DNA of 64,000 bases from an uncultured Algibacter sp. (lineage in GTDB: Bacteria; Bacteroidota; Bacteroidia; Flavobacteriales; Flavobacteriaceae). Under the pieces are notes generated by a model. That model did not search any database, was not told the DNA's origin, and saw nothing but the letters and a program-made list of their open reading frames with translations. The position numbers and the translations under genes were made by a program. Positions 9,106 to 18,688 of the stretch are shown piece by piece. The stretch covers positions 1 through 64,000 of the forward strand of contig NZ_CANMAU010000005.1 of NCBI RefSeq assembly GCF_947495925.1. The letters run 5' to 3'. Numbering within the stretch: the first letter of the stretch is position 1; each line of letters begins with the position of its first letter.

Positions 9106-9870
9106 TTATTTTACTTTATTAATTATGCGGTGTTTTAAATAGAACCAAATGGTTGGATGAGTCCAAAATTTGCTATCTAATCTATTTGTTATAATTTTAT
9201 GGTTGTCTTCCATTAAATCGTTTATCGCATATTTAATAAGCTCTATACCTTTCGCTAGTTGCAAATATGTGTAAGACACAAAATTATCCTCTGATTTGGT
9301 TTCAATTAAACCTTGATATAAAATACCTCCTGTATCTATTCCTGGGTCAACCAAGTGCACGCTAACACCACAATAACCATCTTTATTAACTTTAGACCAA
9401 TAGGCTCCATGTATTCCCCTATATAAAGGTGTGAATCCTGCATGCGTATTAATAAATGTGCCTTTAATTGAATTTAGTACTATTTTTGAAATAATTCTTG
9501 TACCATTTACTATCACAATATCTGGATTTATTTCTTGCAACGCCTTAATACAGATATCAGAATTTACGGAAGGTACCTTAATTAATTTATTCTTTTCAAA
9601 GTCAGTAAACTTTAAATGGTTAATTTTTATAATTTCTGCTATTCTTGCTTTACATTCTTTATTCAAAAAGGGTACTACTAATTTTTGAAAAAGTACTTGA
9701 CCAATTACTTTTATTAAGCCTAGTTTTTTTATACGTCGTTTAATAAACTCTTTTTTACTTTTGGATTCTTCCAATATCACATTCATTATGCTATATTCCT
9801 TTTTTAAGGCGTTGTACATAGCATATGAGGAATGGTCATTTCCTACCAACATAACAATTTTTTTTGACAT
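9106..9870 (-). CDS. Formyltransferase-family protein (sugar N-formyltransferase candidate)
   Basis: This 254-residue protein has the formyl-transferase fold signature FINTHAGFTPLYRG (139-152) with the catalytic Asn141 and His143, followed by VDPGIDTGG with Asp179. The residues match the Asn-His-Asp triad of methionyl-tRNA and sugar formyltransferases. It is shorter than Fmt and sits inside the polysaccharide locus, so the likely role is to transfer formyl from N10-formyl-tetrahydrofolate to an amino sugar, giving a formamido sugar. An amino-sugar source is available from the aminotransferase/dehydratase pair at 20312-23391. Substrate identity is inference. Confidence 0.78.
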   Translation of the reverse strand: MSKKIVMLVGNDHSSYAMYNALKKEYSIMNVILEESKSKKEFIKRRIKKLGLIKVIGQVLFQKLVVPFLNKECKARIAEIIKINHLKFTDFEKNKLIKVPSVNSDICIKALQEINPDIVIVNGTRIISKIVLNSIKGTFINTHAGFTPLYRGIHGAYWSKVNKDGYCGVSVHLVDPGIDTGGILYQGLIETKSEDNFVSYTYLQLAKGIELIKYAINDLMEDNHKIITNRLDSKFWTHPTIWFYLKHRIINKVK

Positions 9871-9876
9871 AATATT

Positions 9877-10857
9877 TTATAATAGCTTTGACATTAGTGA
9901 AAATTGTCTAAATTTAAATAGATAAATTAATAACTTCATTTTTATCGTTATTCTTTTAGAACTTTTATAGTGCTTAAATAAAGAACTAAATAATTGTAAT
10001 TGCCTCATTTCTTTTAATTCTTCTACTAAAACACGATTAGGTTTGTTTAAAGAATTTGATAACAAAAGAAAAAAAACATGTTCTATATAATATTTAGCTA
10101 TATCTTGGTAATATTTTGTTTTTTCTCCAATAATATTTTCTTCATGAAATTTCATTCTATTTTCAAAATGAGCTTGCATGTTGTCATTTAAATAATCTTT
10201 ATAAGGAGTTTGAGTTATTGAATTTTCATTACAAACGTAAGTGTAAAGATATGAATCAATATTAAAAACGCTGTTTGCATAATAAAAACTCCTTAGATTG
10301 AATAAAGTGTCTTCTCCTACTTTTACATTTGAATCAAACAAAATATTGTGTTTTTTAAGAAGCGATTTTTTGTATAACTTATTCCATGGATACCATAAAA
10401 AATTATTTGATGAAGTATTATTTAACAAATAGCATATATCCTTGTGAATCAATAATTTACTTAAATTATTAGAGACTTTTATTGTTTGGCCAGATTTTTC
10501 TTTGTTGTAAGCAAAATGAATAATATCTGAATTTGATTCTTTAGCATAAATGAACAAAGCTTCAATATAATTTTTACTGACTAAGTCATCGCTATCAACA
10601 AAAGCAATATATTTTCCTATGGCATTTTTAATACCTAGATTTCTTGCGGATGAAGGGCCTTTATTTGTTTGGTGAAGTACTCTAACATTAGCGTTCTTTT
10701 TTTCGAAGTTATCGCATATCGATCCCGATTCATCTGAAGAACCGTCATTAATAAGAATGATTTCAAATTTTGAGCAATCTTGAGCTAATAGACTGTCTAT
10801 GCATTTTTTTAAAAATTTTTGAGCATTATAAACGGGCACTATAATTGATATAAGCAT
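9877..10857 (-). CDS. Family 2 glycosyltransferase
   Basis: A 326-residue GT-A enzyme. SIIVPVYNAQKFL starts the nucleotide-binding domain, INDGSSDES covers residues 36-44, and FVDSDDL at 86-92 contains the DxD metal site. WYPWNKLYKKSL near residue 155 is typical of the EpsH/WaaV-like subgroup. It is packed one base from the upstream pyruvyl-transferase-like gene and six bases from the formyltransferase gene. It probably adds one sugar to the undecaprenyl-linked unit; donor and linkage are unknown. Confidence 0.88.
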   Translation of the reverse strand: MLISIIVPVYNAQKFLKKCIDSLLAQDCSKFEIILINDGSSDESGSICDNFEKKNANVRVLHQTNKGPSSARNLGIKNAIGKYIAFVDSDDLVSKNYIEALFIYAKESNSDIIHFAYNKEKSGQTIKVSNNLSKLLIHKDICYLLNNTSSNNFLWYPWNKLYKKSLLKKHNILFDSNVKVGEDTLFNLRSFYYANSVFNIDSYLYTYVCNENSITQTPYKDYLNDNMQAHFENRMKFHEENIIGEKTKYYQDIAKYYIEHVFFLLLSNSLNKPNRVLVEELKEMRQLQLFSSLFKHYKSSKRITIKMKLLIYLFKFRQFSLMSKLL

Positions 10858-10858
10858 C

Positions 10859-11995
10859 TTAAATATTGTCTTTTAAAAAATCTAGGGATTGAATTTTAAG
10901 ATTTTGTAATTTAGAATTTACTTCATCAAAATTTATTTTCTCCGTTAGCAGGCTCTCTGATACTTCTGAACTATTTGTTACCATTCTATTCTCTAAACCA
11001 AATTGACTTAGTATAGAAGTAAATCTTCCAACACCTCTTTCTACATTGGGAATTACTAAAAATGGTTTATTAAACAGAATAGAGAATAAGGTACCATGAA
11101 AAGAATCTGTTATCACGAATTCAGCGTCATAAAAACCCTTTATCCATCCTTCAACTGGAGGATAAACATAATCTTCTAAGTTTTTGTTTCTACCTTCTAT
11201 CCAGCTTTCCTTTGGCTGATTTTTGAACTCTTTTAAATGTAATATCCTAGATACATATTGAATAATGTCATTCTTCAAATTACTGCGATCTAGCACATAA
11301 GTGTACAATTTGTTTTTGTTGTCAGGTAAATTCTGAGATTTGAATAGGTCTATATATTCCTCTTTTGATAAGAGCAAAGTTGGATCTAATACTAATTTTG
11401 CTTGTACACCTAAGTGCTTTTTACATAAATTAATACCAGATTTTTCTCGAACTGAAATAGCATCAAATTTTAAGGCTAATTTTTTGCATTTCTTGCTTTG
11501 TTTGGCGGTATATTCCCAGTTATCTACTCCAAAAGAGGATGCATAAGCAACTCTTTTAGTTTCATTATTGTTTAAAAAATCTAAATAAAAATTATAGATA
11601 TTAGGTGAATATTTTGGTCGCCAAGTCTGATCACTACCAACAACTAGCGTGTTGTAATAATTTTTTTTAAAATGGTTAGAGATTTTATCATTACTATTAA
11701 TTAGTTCTGATAAAACTATCTTATTATTTATGAATTCAGAAGAGTATTGTGTAATAAAACCCATCTGTTTCTCTGAAAACATTATCTTGCTTGTTTTGTT
11801 TTTTTTATTAATTAGTTGATTTTTTATTCTACTTATTTTTAACCTAAATTTTGAATAAGTGTTGTCTTTTCTATTAATAGTTACAACATCATTACCAGAT
11901 TCAATTAATATCTTTTGCAGGGCATAAGCCTGTAAAATACCTCCATAATTTGTTTTTAAAGGTTGCGTCAGTATCGCTATTTTATATTTTTTCAT
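10859..11995 (-). CDS. Polysaccharide pyruvyl transferase family protein
   Basis: A second, distinct family member of 378 residues. It begins with AILTQPLKTNYGGILQAYAL, the glycine-rich loop of the family, has VGSDQTWRP near residue 119, and FVITDSFHGTLFSILFNKPF near residue 291. It is a different subgroup from the protein at 8011. Its start overlaps the 3' end of the Fe-S protein gene upstream by 14 bases, a sign of translational coupling, and this neighbour pairing recurs in polysaccharide loci by my recollection. It may place a pyruvyl ketal or act with the Fe-S partner on another substituent; the reaction is not established. Confidence 0.83.
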   Translation of the reverse strand: MKKYKIAILTQPLKTNYGGILQAYALQKILIESGNDVVTINRKDNTYSKFRLKISRIKNQLINKKNKTSKIMFSEKQMGFITQYSSEFINNKIVLSELINSNDKISNHFKKNYYNTLVVGSDQTWRPKYSPNIYNFYLDFLNNNETKRVAYASSFGVDNWEYTAKQSKKCKKLALKFDAISVREKSGINLCKKHLGVQAKLVLDPTLLLSKEEYIDLFKSQNLPDNKNKLYTYVLDRSNLKNDIIQYVSRILHLKEFKNQPKESWIEGRNKNLEDYVYPPVEGWIKGFYDAEFVITDSFHGTLFSILFNKPFLVIPNVERGVGRFTSILSQFGLENRMVTNSSEVSESLLTEKINFDEVNSKLQNLKIQSLDFLKDNI

Positions 11996-13319
11996 TTTCT
12001 TTCAATAATATTCTTTTAAGTTTTCTCATTCTATGATAAAACAAAGTTAATTTCTGTAATTTGTCCTTCGAAGGTTTTAAAAAAGATTCAAATTTAGTAG
12101 CATCTTTAGTTTCAAACCAAAATTTTAAACTATTAGATCTAACAACCATTCTTTGTTTTTGAACAGACTTAAAGTAGAAAGGTGTTTTTTTAAGAAATTT
12201 AGACCTCTTTGTAGGAGTTAATTTCTTTTGCTTTTTCATTTTTTGTATTCTATATTTTAGTCCATCTTGGCGATGATTAAAACTACCTTGCTGAGAAGAT
12301 TTAAAAGTTTTTAAATCTAATGGATTAACTGAGAGTAATTTATTTTTAATGCCGTCTTGAATTATTTTATCCGAAAAAGGAGTTCTTGTAACAATCACAC
12401 TATTGCCAAGACCGTCTTGAGAGTATGGTTTAAACCATGCATCTCCTAAAGATATGTCAGCTAACTCCGTAGTTACATCATCACAAAAATCGCAAGCATT
12501 AGCCTTAAATAAACCCGTCCCCCACATATCCCCAACGGTTCTCATTTTAATTTTTTTAAAGTCATTGTTCCCATCTAGTGCGCCAAATGAATAGTCTGAA
12601 GCAGTAGAATATTCATCTTTAATTCTATATTCTTGTTTTGTGTATTTTTCTTCAATCCCTGATTTCTGGGCTAAATAATCGGTAAAAAAGCTACTTTTAA
12701 GACCTCCACAGATTATTCCAATCAAAAAGGGCATCTTTTCGATTAAGTGTGGATTATAATGTTGTTTTAGACGAATTGCTTTTAAAAAACAAGCGACGCC
12801 AGAAACAGCTATTTTACCATCAATTGAGTCTATATTATTAAAAAGTTCTTCTAAAGTAACTGGGATATAACGTGTTTTCGATATTTGCTTTATTTGATCG
12901 CCATTTGAAAAAAATTGATAGGCATAAGTACCATTTATTTCTTTAACAATGTATAAATGATCAACGACATTATCTATTAATAATTTTTCAAAAATATAGG
13001 TAGCAAGCCCTCCAGAAGAAGAAGTTTTTCTATACTCTTTAGAGTAACCTACATAAATATTTTCATAATTTCCAATTCTAAAATCTCGATATTTTGCTTC
13101 TTTTAAAAAAATATTGGACATTTTATCTTCATCCTGTACGTCAAATTCAGGTTTTGGGTTAAAAGGGCAAACCTGTATTGCTTTGTTATTTAAGGATTCT
13201 GAAACTTGTTCCGGCACCAGAAAGCCATAATCATTCCATTTCATTTTTAATGAACCTGAAGCTTCTGAAACGCAAACTCCACATCCAGTGCATAAATCTT
13301 GCTCTACGATATTTTTAAT
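11982..13319 (-). CDS. Coenzyme F420 hydrogenase/dehydrogenase beta-subunit-like Fe-S protein, non-ATG start
   Basis: The first ATG in frame is at 13244, but the same frame continues upstream and encodes QDLCTGCGVCVSE, a ferredoxin-type CxxCxxC cluster at 13272-13292 that this family normally carries at its N-terminus. Between the preceding in-frame stop and the motif there is no ATG, GTG or TTG. The best start is ATT at 13317-13319, which overlaps the stop of the flippase gene (TAATT). Later segments SSSGGLATYIFEKLL, ICGGLKSSFF and a second cysteine pair ACDFC fit the FrhB N- and C-terminal domains. The family binds flavin and Fe-S clusters; its role in polysaccharide loci is unresolved. A base error that destroyed an ATG is the alternative. 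Confidence 0.75.
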   Translation of the reverse strand: MKNIVEQDLCTGCGVCVSEASGSLKMKWNDYGFLVPEQVSESLNNKAIQVCPFNPKPEFDVQDEDKMSNIFLKEAKYRDFRIGNYENIYVGYSKEYRKTSSSGGLATYIFEKLLIDNVVDHLYIVKEINGTYAYQFFSNGDQIKQISKTRYIPVTLEELFNNIDSIDGKIAVSGVACFLKAIRLKQHYNPHLIEKMPFLIGIICGGLKSSFFTDYLAQKSGIEEKYTKQEYRIKDEYSTASDYSFGALDGNNDFKKIKMRTVGDMWGTGLFKANACDFCDDVTTELADISLGDAWFKPYSQDGLGNSVIVTRTPFSDKIIQDGIKNKLLSVNPLDLKTFKSSQQGSFNHRQDGLKYRIQKMKKQKKLTPTKRSKFLKKTPFYFKSVQKQRMVVRSNSLKFWFETKDATKFESFLKPSKDKLQKLTLFYHRMRKLKRILLKENEKI

Positions 13320-14857
13320 TATTGAGTTTTCGATAATAGTCTTGATTTTAAGTTATTATAAATGTTTTTTAACCATTTGCGCTCTTCCTTATTTATTCCA
13401 AAGCCATAGATAATTAAGATAGTTATAAAAAAAATGATAGAACTATTAATAAAAAAAACGAAAAGTGTTTCATTTAGCTTAATAAATTTATGCAAGAATA
13501 ATACTATTGGTAAGGTTATGGTAATCACTATTAAAATTGGAAATAATACTTTTTTCAGAAACACCATAATATTTAAATGCATTAGTTTCTCCAAAAACTT
13601 AAGCCTTGCACCAAATGAAACTATCGAAATGAAAATACTTATTAAAAACACCCACTCAGGTCTATTTGTCAAAAATAACGCTAGATACGAAAAAGGTAGG
13701 TTTAAAAATATTAAGCCTCCAACTATTATTTGATACCATTTTATATTTCCAGTAGCTTGAATACCTGTCATAATTGGATTTGAAATGCTGTCGATAAGAA
13801 TTTTAATAAAACTTAAAAAAATAAATGAATAGGCGAATTTTGGGACTTTAACTAACCATAAATTAAGAATATAATCTAAATTAAAGATTATAGGAAGAAC
13901 CAATATTAGCATTGCAAAAAATGAAAATTTTGCACTTTTAAACATAAAATTAAAAGTTTTATTTATCTCTCCATTAGCATATGTTTTGATTATTTGGGGA
14001 TTCATTGCTGTTTGAAAATTACCTACAAAAGTTAAAACGGCTCCCTGAACTGTTAAAGTAATTCCATAAGCTGCATTTGCAATTGGTCCAAAAAACATAT
14101 TCAAAAGTAAATTGCAACCTTGTCCTCTAGCAATAGATGCAATATTACCAAACATGTTCCAGCCAGAATAAGTAATTAACTCTTTGTATAATTTTTTATC
14201 AAAATAATATTGATAGACAGATTCTTTAAAGTTTCTTTTGCAATAAAGCTTATAGCAAGATCGTATGATGACTGAAATTACAAATATTAGAAAACCGTAT
14301 AGTATTAATTTATCGGTATTAATATAAAGGAGTAAAAATACGATTAGTAATTTTAAAAGTACTTCCACAATGCTCATATACGCATAAATATTCATCCTTT
14401 CGTGCGCAATAATAAGTGCGTTATATGGAACTTGGATGATTCCAAATAGAAACGTGAATATCGAAAATTGATAAACCCAATTGATGGCATTCATTCTCTC
14501 TACTGGTACATTTAATTTATAATTTACGAACCATAAACCTATGGTTTCAGTTAGAATAAAAACAATTACAGCAATTATGATATGAATATTAACTGCTGCA
14601 TTAAATGTTTTTGTCAGTCTTTCAATATCGTTACGTCCAAGATCAAACGCCAAATAACGTTGGGTTGCTGAGGACATTGCCATATTAAAAAACGCAAACA
14701 TTGATACAATACCACCAACAATACTATATATACCATAATCTTCCACACCCAAAGCAATCAAAACAACTCTCGAAGTGTATAAAGAAACCCCCATAGTTAG
14801 GAACATTCTAATATACAAGAAGAGAGAGTTTTTTACAATAATTTTTGGGCTAGACAA
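13319..14857 (-). CDS. Polysaccharide flippase (Wzx/MATE-like)
   Basis: A 512-residue integral membrane protein with about twelve to fourteen hydrophobic segments. It starts with SLFLYIRMFLTMGVSLYTSRVVLIALG and has YGIYSIVGGIVSMF and YGITLTVQGAV segments typical of O-antigen/capsule flippases of the MOP superfamily. It would move undecaprenyl-pyrophosphate-linked repeat units across the inner membrane for the EpsG-like polymerase. It lies 15 bases after the nucleotide sugar dehydrogenase gene and its stop overlaps the proposed ATT start of the Fe-S protein gene. Confidence 0.87.
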   Translation of the reverse strand: MSSPKIIVKNSLFLYIRMFLTMGVSLYTSRVVLIALGVEDYGIYSIVGGIVSMFAFFNMAMSSATQRYLAFDLGRNDIERLTKTFNAAVNIHIIIAVIVFILTETIGLWFVNYKLNVPVERMNAINWVYQFSIFTFLFGIIQVPYNALIIAHERMNIYAYMSIVEVLLKLLIVFLLLYINTDKLILYGFLIFVISVIIRSCYKLYCKRNFKESVYQYYFDKKLYKELITYSGWNMFGNIASIARGQGCNLLLNMFFGPIANAAYGITLTVQGAVLTFVGNFQTAMNPQIIKTYANGEINKTFNFMFKSAKFSFFAMLILVLPIIFNLDYILNLWLVKVPKFAYSFIFLSFIKILIDSISNPIMTGIQATGNIKWYQIIVGGLIFLNLPFSYLALFLTNRPEWVFLISIFISIVSFGARLKFLEKLMHLNIMVFLKKVLFPILIVITITLPIVLFLHKFIKLNETLFVFFINSSIIFFITILIIYGFGINKEERKWLKNIYNNLKSRLLSKTQ

Positions 14858-14872
14858 CTTGTTTGTTTTTTA

Positions 14873-16153
14873 TTACAATCTACCGTTAACATGGTCCTTT
14901 AGAATACCTTTAACATCGTATAAAATACCTTTAGATTTTAGTATAGTACTAAAATCTTCAGTCAAAAATTCTTTATGAGCTACAGTTAATACAATTACGT
15001 CAAATTTTTCTTTTAGTAATTCTTTTATAGTTTTTAAACCATATTCACGTAGAACTTCTTCAGGATTAGCCCAAGGATCATAAATAGTTACATCAGTGCC
15101 ATAACTTTTCAGTTGGGTAATAACATCTACGGCTTTCGTATTTCTAACATCTGGACAATTTTCTTTAAAGGTGATACCTAAATTTAAAACTTTAGCTCCT
15201 TTTATACGAATATCATTATGCACCATGAGTTTAATAACCTCTGATGCGACATATTGTCCCATACTATCGTTAACGCGACGCCCTGCTAAAATAATTTCAG
15301 GATGATATCCTACTTCCTGAGCTTTTTGAGCTAAATAATAGGGGTCTACACCTATACAATGGCCTCCTACCAATCCAGGTTTAAAAGGTAAAAAGTTCCA
15401 TTTGGTCCCTGCAGCTTCTAAGACCGCGTGTGTATCAATATCCAATAAATTGAATATTTTTGCTAATTCATTTACAAATGCAATGTTGATATCACGCTGC
15501 GAGTTTTCTATAACTTTAGCCGCCTCAGCAACTTTAATAGTAGGAGCGAGGTGTGTTCCAGCAGTAATGATACTTGCGTAAAGCGCATCTACTTTTTCAC
15601 CTATTTCTGGTGTTGACCCCGAAGTTACTTTTAATATTTTATCTACGGTGTGTAATTTATCTCCTGGATTGATACGTTCTGGAGAATAGCCTGCGAAAAA
15701 ATCAATGTTAAATTTTAACCCGCTTACCTTTTCTAAAACAGGAATACACTCATCTTCTGTTGCACCAGGAAACACAGTAGATTCATAAATGACGATATCG
15801 TCTTTCTTTAATACTTTAGCAACTGTTTCACTAGATTTATAAAGTGGTGTTAAATCTGGTCTGTTATTTTTATCGATAGGCGTTGGGACAGTAATAATAT
15901 AAAAATTACAATCCTTTATGGTTTCTATATCTGATGAACAGATTAAACCATTATCTGAATTATCAACACTTTTTAAAACAGATTTTAAAACGTCAGTTTC
16001 GACTTCTAAAGTAGAATCATGTCCTTTTGAAAGTTCTTCAATTCGATTTTTATTAATATCAAAACCAACAACATTATATTTTGTTGCAAATAATCTGGCC
16101 AATGGTAAACCAACATAGCCAAGTCCTATAACTGCAATTTTATTTTTATTCAT
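14873..16153 (-). CDS. UDP-N-acetylhexosamine 6-dehydrogenase (WbpO/TviB-like)
   Basis: A 426-residue nucleotide sugar dehydrogenase. The N-terminal NAD-binding GLGYVGLPLA is at residues 10-19, and the catalytic cysteine is Cys266 in LVGGHCIGVDPYY. Length and the opening sequence match the TviB/WbpO/WbpA subgroup, which oxidises UDP-GalNAc or UDP-GlcNAc to the corresponding uronic acid with two NAD+. It lies 8 bases after the ugd gene. The nearby WbpP/TviC-like 4-epimerase suggests the pair makes UDP-N-acetylgalactosaminuronate, but which hexosamine is oxidised is uncertain. Confidence 0.85.
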   Translation of the reverse strand: MNKNKIAVIGLGYVGLPLARLFATKYNVVGFDINKNRIEELSKGHDSTLEVETDVLKSVLKSVDNSDNGLICSSDIETIKDCNFYIITVPTPIDKNNRPDLTPLYKSSETVAKVLKKDDIVIYESTVFPGATEDECIPVLEKVSGLKFNIDFFAGYSPERINPGDKLHTVDKILKVTSGSTPEIGEKVDALYASIITAGTHLAPTIKVAEAAKVIENSQRDINIAFVNELAKIFNLLDIDTHAVLEAAGTKWNFLPFKPGLVGGHCIGVDPYYLAQKAQEVGYHPEIILAGRRVNDSMGQYVASEVIKLMVHNDIRIKGAKVLNLGITFKENCPDVRNTKAVDVITQLKSYGTDVTIYDPWANPEEVLREYGLKTIKELLKEKFDVIVLTVAHKEFLTEDFSTILKSKGILYDVKGILKDHVNGRL

Positions 16154-16161
16154 AATTAATT

Positions 16162-17541
16162 TTATTTACCAATTGAAGAGTATTCAAAACCTATGTTTTC
16201 CATTTCTGATTTATCTAATAAATTCCTACCATCAAAAATAAAGGCGGGTTTTTTCATTTCTACATATATTTTTTTCCAGTCATAAGTTTTGAATTCGTCC
16301 CATTCTGTCATAATAGCCACGGCATGGGCATCTTTTAAAGCCTCGTATGGATTAATAGAGCCTTGAACTAAGCTCATATTTTCTGCTTCAGACCTTGTAT
16401 TTAAATAGTTTAAATCAGATTGTATTTTTTCAATGCTAACCTTAGGGTCATAAACGGTAATGTTAGCCTGTTCATTTAATAAGTGATCTGCAACATATAT
16501 GGCCGCAGACTCCCTGGTATCATTAGTATTTTTTTTGAACGCCCAACCTAAGAAACCTATTTTTTTTCCTGAGACGGTATTATAAAGTGTACTAATAATA
16601 TTATCAGCAAAACGTCGTTTTTGGTGATCATTAAGTATTATAACTTGTTCCCAATAATCTGCAACCTTATGTAAGTTATAGCTTCTCGCTATATATACTA
16701 AGTTTAAGATATCTTTTTGAAAGCATGATCCGCCAAAACCAACAGAAGATTGAAGGAATTTAGAACCGATTCTGGAGTCCATGCCAATAGCGTTAGCTAC
16801 TTCATTTACGTTAGCTTCTGTTTTCTCACATAATTCTGAAATTGCATTGATTGATGAGATGCGTTGTGCTAGAAATGCATTAGCAGTAAGTTTCGATAAT
16901 TCTGAAGACCATACATTAGTTCTTAAAATTTGTTCTTGAGGTACCCAACTTCCATATATATAGGCTAAACTATCAATTGCCTTTTCGGATTCACCTCCAA
17001 TTAAAACACGATCAGGACTTAATAAATCTTTAATAGCAGTACCTTCAGCTAAAAATTCAGGATTCGATAAAATATCGAATTTCACATCACTTCCTGTATT
17101 ATCTAAAATGCTTTTAATAGCTTGTGCCGTTCTTACTGGTAATGTTGATTTTTCAACAACTATTTTATCTGTCTTAGCAACATCTGCAATGTTTCTAGCG
17201 CAAAGCTCAACAAATTTTAAGTCTGCTGCCATACCTTTGCCTTTACCGTAAGTTTTGGTTGGTGTATTTACGGATATGAAAATCATCTCAGATTCTTCAA
17301 TGGCTTTATCTATTTCAGTAGAAAAAAATAAGTTCTTATCTCTAGTATCTTTAATTATTTCGGCTAAACCGGGCTCGTAAACAGGAAGTTTAGATACGTC
17401 TGAATCATTCCAAGCATCAATTCTTTTTTGATTAATGTCTACTATAGTGACCTTAATATCAGGGTTTTTCTTTGCAATAACTGCCATAGTAGGACCGCCA
17501 ACATAACCGGCTCCAATACAACAAATCTTTGTTACTTTCAT
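16162..17541 (-). CDS. ugd: UDP-glucose 6-dehydrogenase
   Basis: A 459-residue dehydrogenase of the longer, animal-like UGDH type. It has [17 protein letters not shown] (residues 7-23), [13 protein letters not shown] near 158-170 and the catalytic cysteine Cys273 in [10 protein letters not shown]. It converts UDP-glucose to UDP-glucuronate with two NAD+ in the cytosol. The UDP-glucuronate 4-epimerase gene at 18689 can use its product. It starts one base after the 4-epimerase gene at 17543 ends, so the two are translated together. Confidence 0.92.
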   Translation of the reverse strand: MKVTKICCIGAGYVGGPTMAVIAKKNPDIKVTIVDINQKRIDAWNDSDVSKLPVYEPGLAEIIKDTRDKNLFFSTEIDKAIEESEMIFISVNTPTKTYGKGKGMAADLKFVELCARNIADVAKTDKIVVEKSTLPVRTAQAIKSILDNTGSDVKFDILSNPEFLAEGTAIKDLLSPDRVLIGGESEKAIDSLAYIYGSWVPQEQILRTNVWSSELSKLTANAFLAQRISSINAISELCEKTEANVNEVANAIGMDSRIGSKFLQSSVGFGGSCFQKDILNLVYIARSYNLHKVADYWEQVIILNDHQKRRFADNIISTLYNTVSGKKIGFLGWAFKKNTNDTRESAAIYVADHLLNEQANITVYDPKVSIEKIQSDLNYLNTRSEAENMSLVQGSINPYEALKDAHAVAIMTEWDEFKTYDWKKIYVEMKKPAFIFDGRNLLDKSEMENIGFEYSSIGK

Positions 17542-17542
17542 T

Positions 17543-18529
17543 TTACTTTAAGTTTTTCCAATACCAACTAACAGCTTCTTTAATACCATCATTAATATTG
17601 TATCTGGGATTATAGTTTAGTAATTTTTTAGCTTTGTTAACAGAAGCTAGTGAGTGAGGTATATCGCCAACTCTATGCTCACGATGTTTAATTACAATAT
17701 CTTTTATGGATTCATCAAAAGCAGAAAGATGCTTTTTTAATAAGGTAGTGAGTTCTAATAACGTAGTTCTTTCTCCAAACGCGACATTATAAACTGTATT
17801 TAGAGCTTCTTTATTATTCGTGGTAATGGCCAGAATATTCATTTGAATTACATTTTCTATATATGTAAAATCTCTTGAGTAATTGCCATCTCCATTAATT
17901 ATTGGCGAATTATGATTAATAAATTGTTTTACAAAAAGCGGAATGACTGCGGCATATGCTCCATCAGGGTCTTGCCTTTTTCCAAAAACATTAAAATAGC
18001 GCAAGCCAATCGTGTCTAGGCCATATGATTTTTGAAAGATATCTGCATATAATTCATTAACATATTTAGTAATAGCATATGGAGAAAGTGGCTTACCAAT
18101 AATATCTTCAACTTTTGGTAGCGCTTCATGATCTCCATAAGTTGACGAGCTAGCAGCATAAACAAAACGAATCACTTTTGCATCACGCGCAGCTACGAGC
18201 ATATTTAAAAAACCGGATACATTAACATCATTGGTGGTTATGGGATCGTTAATTGATCTTGGCACAGATCCCAATGCGGCTTGGTGCAACACATAATCAA
18301 CATCTTTACAAGCAGTATGACAATCTTCAAGGTTTCTTATATCACCTTCAATAAGACTAAATTTATTGTTACTAAGAAACGGTTCTATATTTTGTCGTTT
18401 GCCAGTAGAGAAGTTATCTAAGCAAACCGTTTTAATATTATTTGAAAGAAGTGTTTCGCATAAATTAGAACCAATGAAGCCTGCGCCTCCTGTTACAAGG
18501 ACCGTTTTATTTTGTAGATTTTTAAACAT
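17543..18529 (-). CDS. UDP-N-acetylglucosamine 4-epimerase (WbpP/TviC-like SDR)
   Basis: A 328-residue extended short-chain dehydrogenase. The NAD loop TGGAGFIG is at 13-20, and the catalytic residues are Tyr151 and Lys155 in [25 protein letters not shown] is characteristic of the WbpP/TviC group that interconverts UDP-GlcNAc and UDP-GalNAc. It is cytosolic. Together with the dehydrogenase at 14873 it would supply N-acetylhexosaminuronic acid. It is separated by 159 bases from the upstream epimerase gene, so a promoter may lie in that gap. Confidence 0.82.
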   Translation of the reverse strand: MFKNLQNKTVLVTGGAGFIGSNLCETLLSNNIKTVCLDNFSTGKRQNIEPFLSNNKFSLIEGDIRNLEDCHTACKDVDYVLHQAALGSVPRSINDPITTNDVNVSGFLNMLVAARDAKVIRFVYAASSSTYGDHEALPKVEDIIGKPLSPYAITKYVNELYADIFQKSYGLDTIGLRYFNVFGKRQDPDGAYAAVIPLFVKQFINHNSPIINGDGNYSRDFTYIENVIQMNILAITTNNKEALNTVYNVAFGERTTLLELTTLLKKHLSAFDESIKDIVIKHREHRVGDIPHSLASVNKAKKLLNYNPRYNINDGIKEAVSWYWKNLK

Positions 18530-18688
18530 TCAATTTGGGTTTGTTTGTTAATAGCTGCGCAAATATTAAATTTTTTTTTAAAATATGACCCAGATATTAT
18601 GTCAAGTTGATGTTTTTTACGATTAAAATCAAAGTATTAAATTTTAAAGACGATATAATCGATTAAAAGAAGGTTTATGTCTTTTGAA

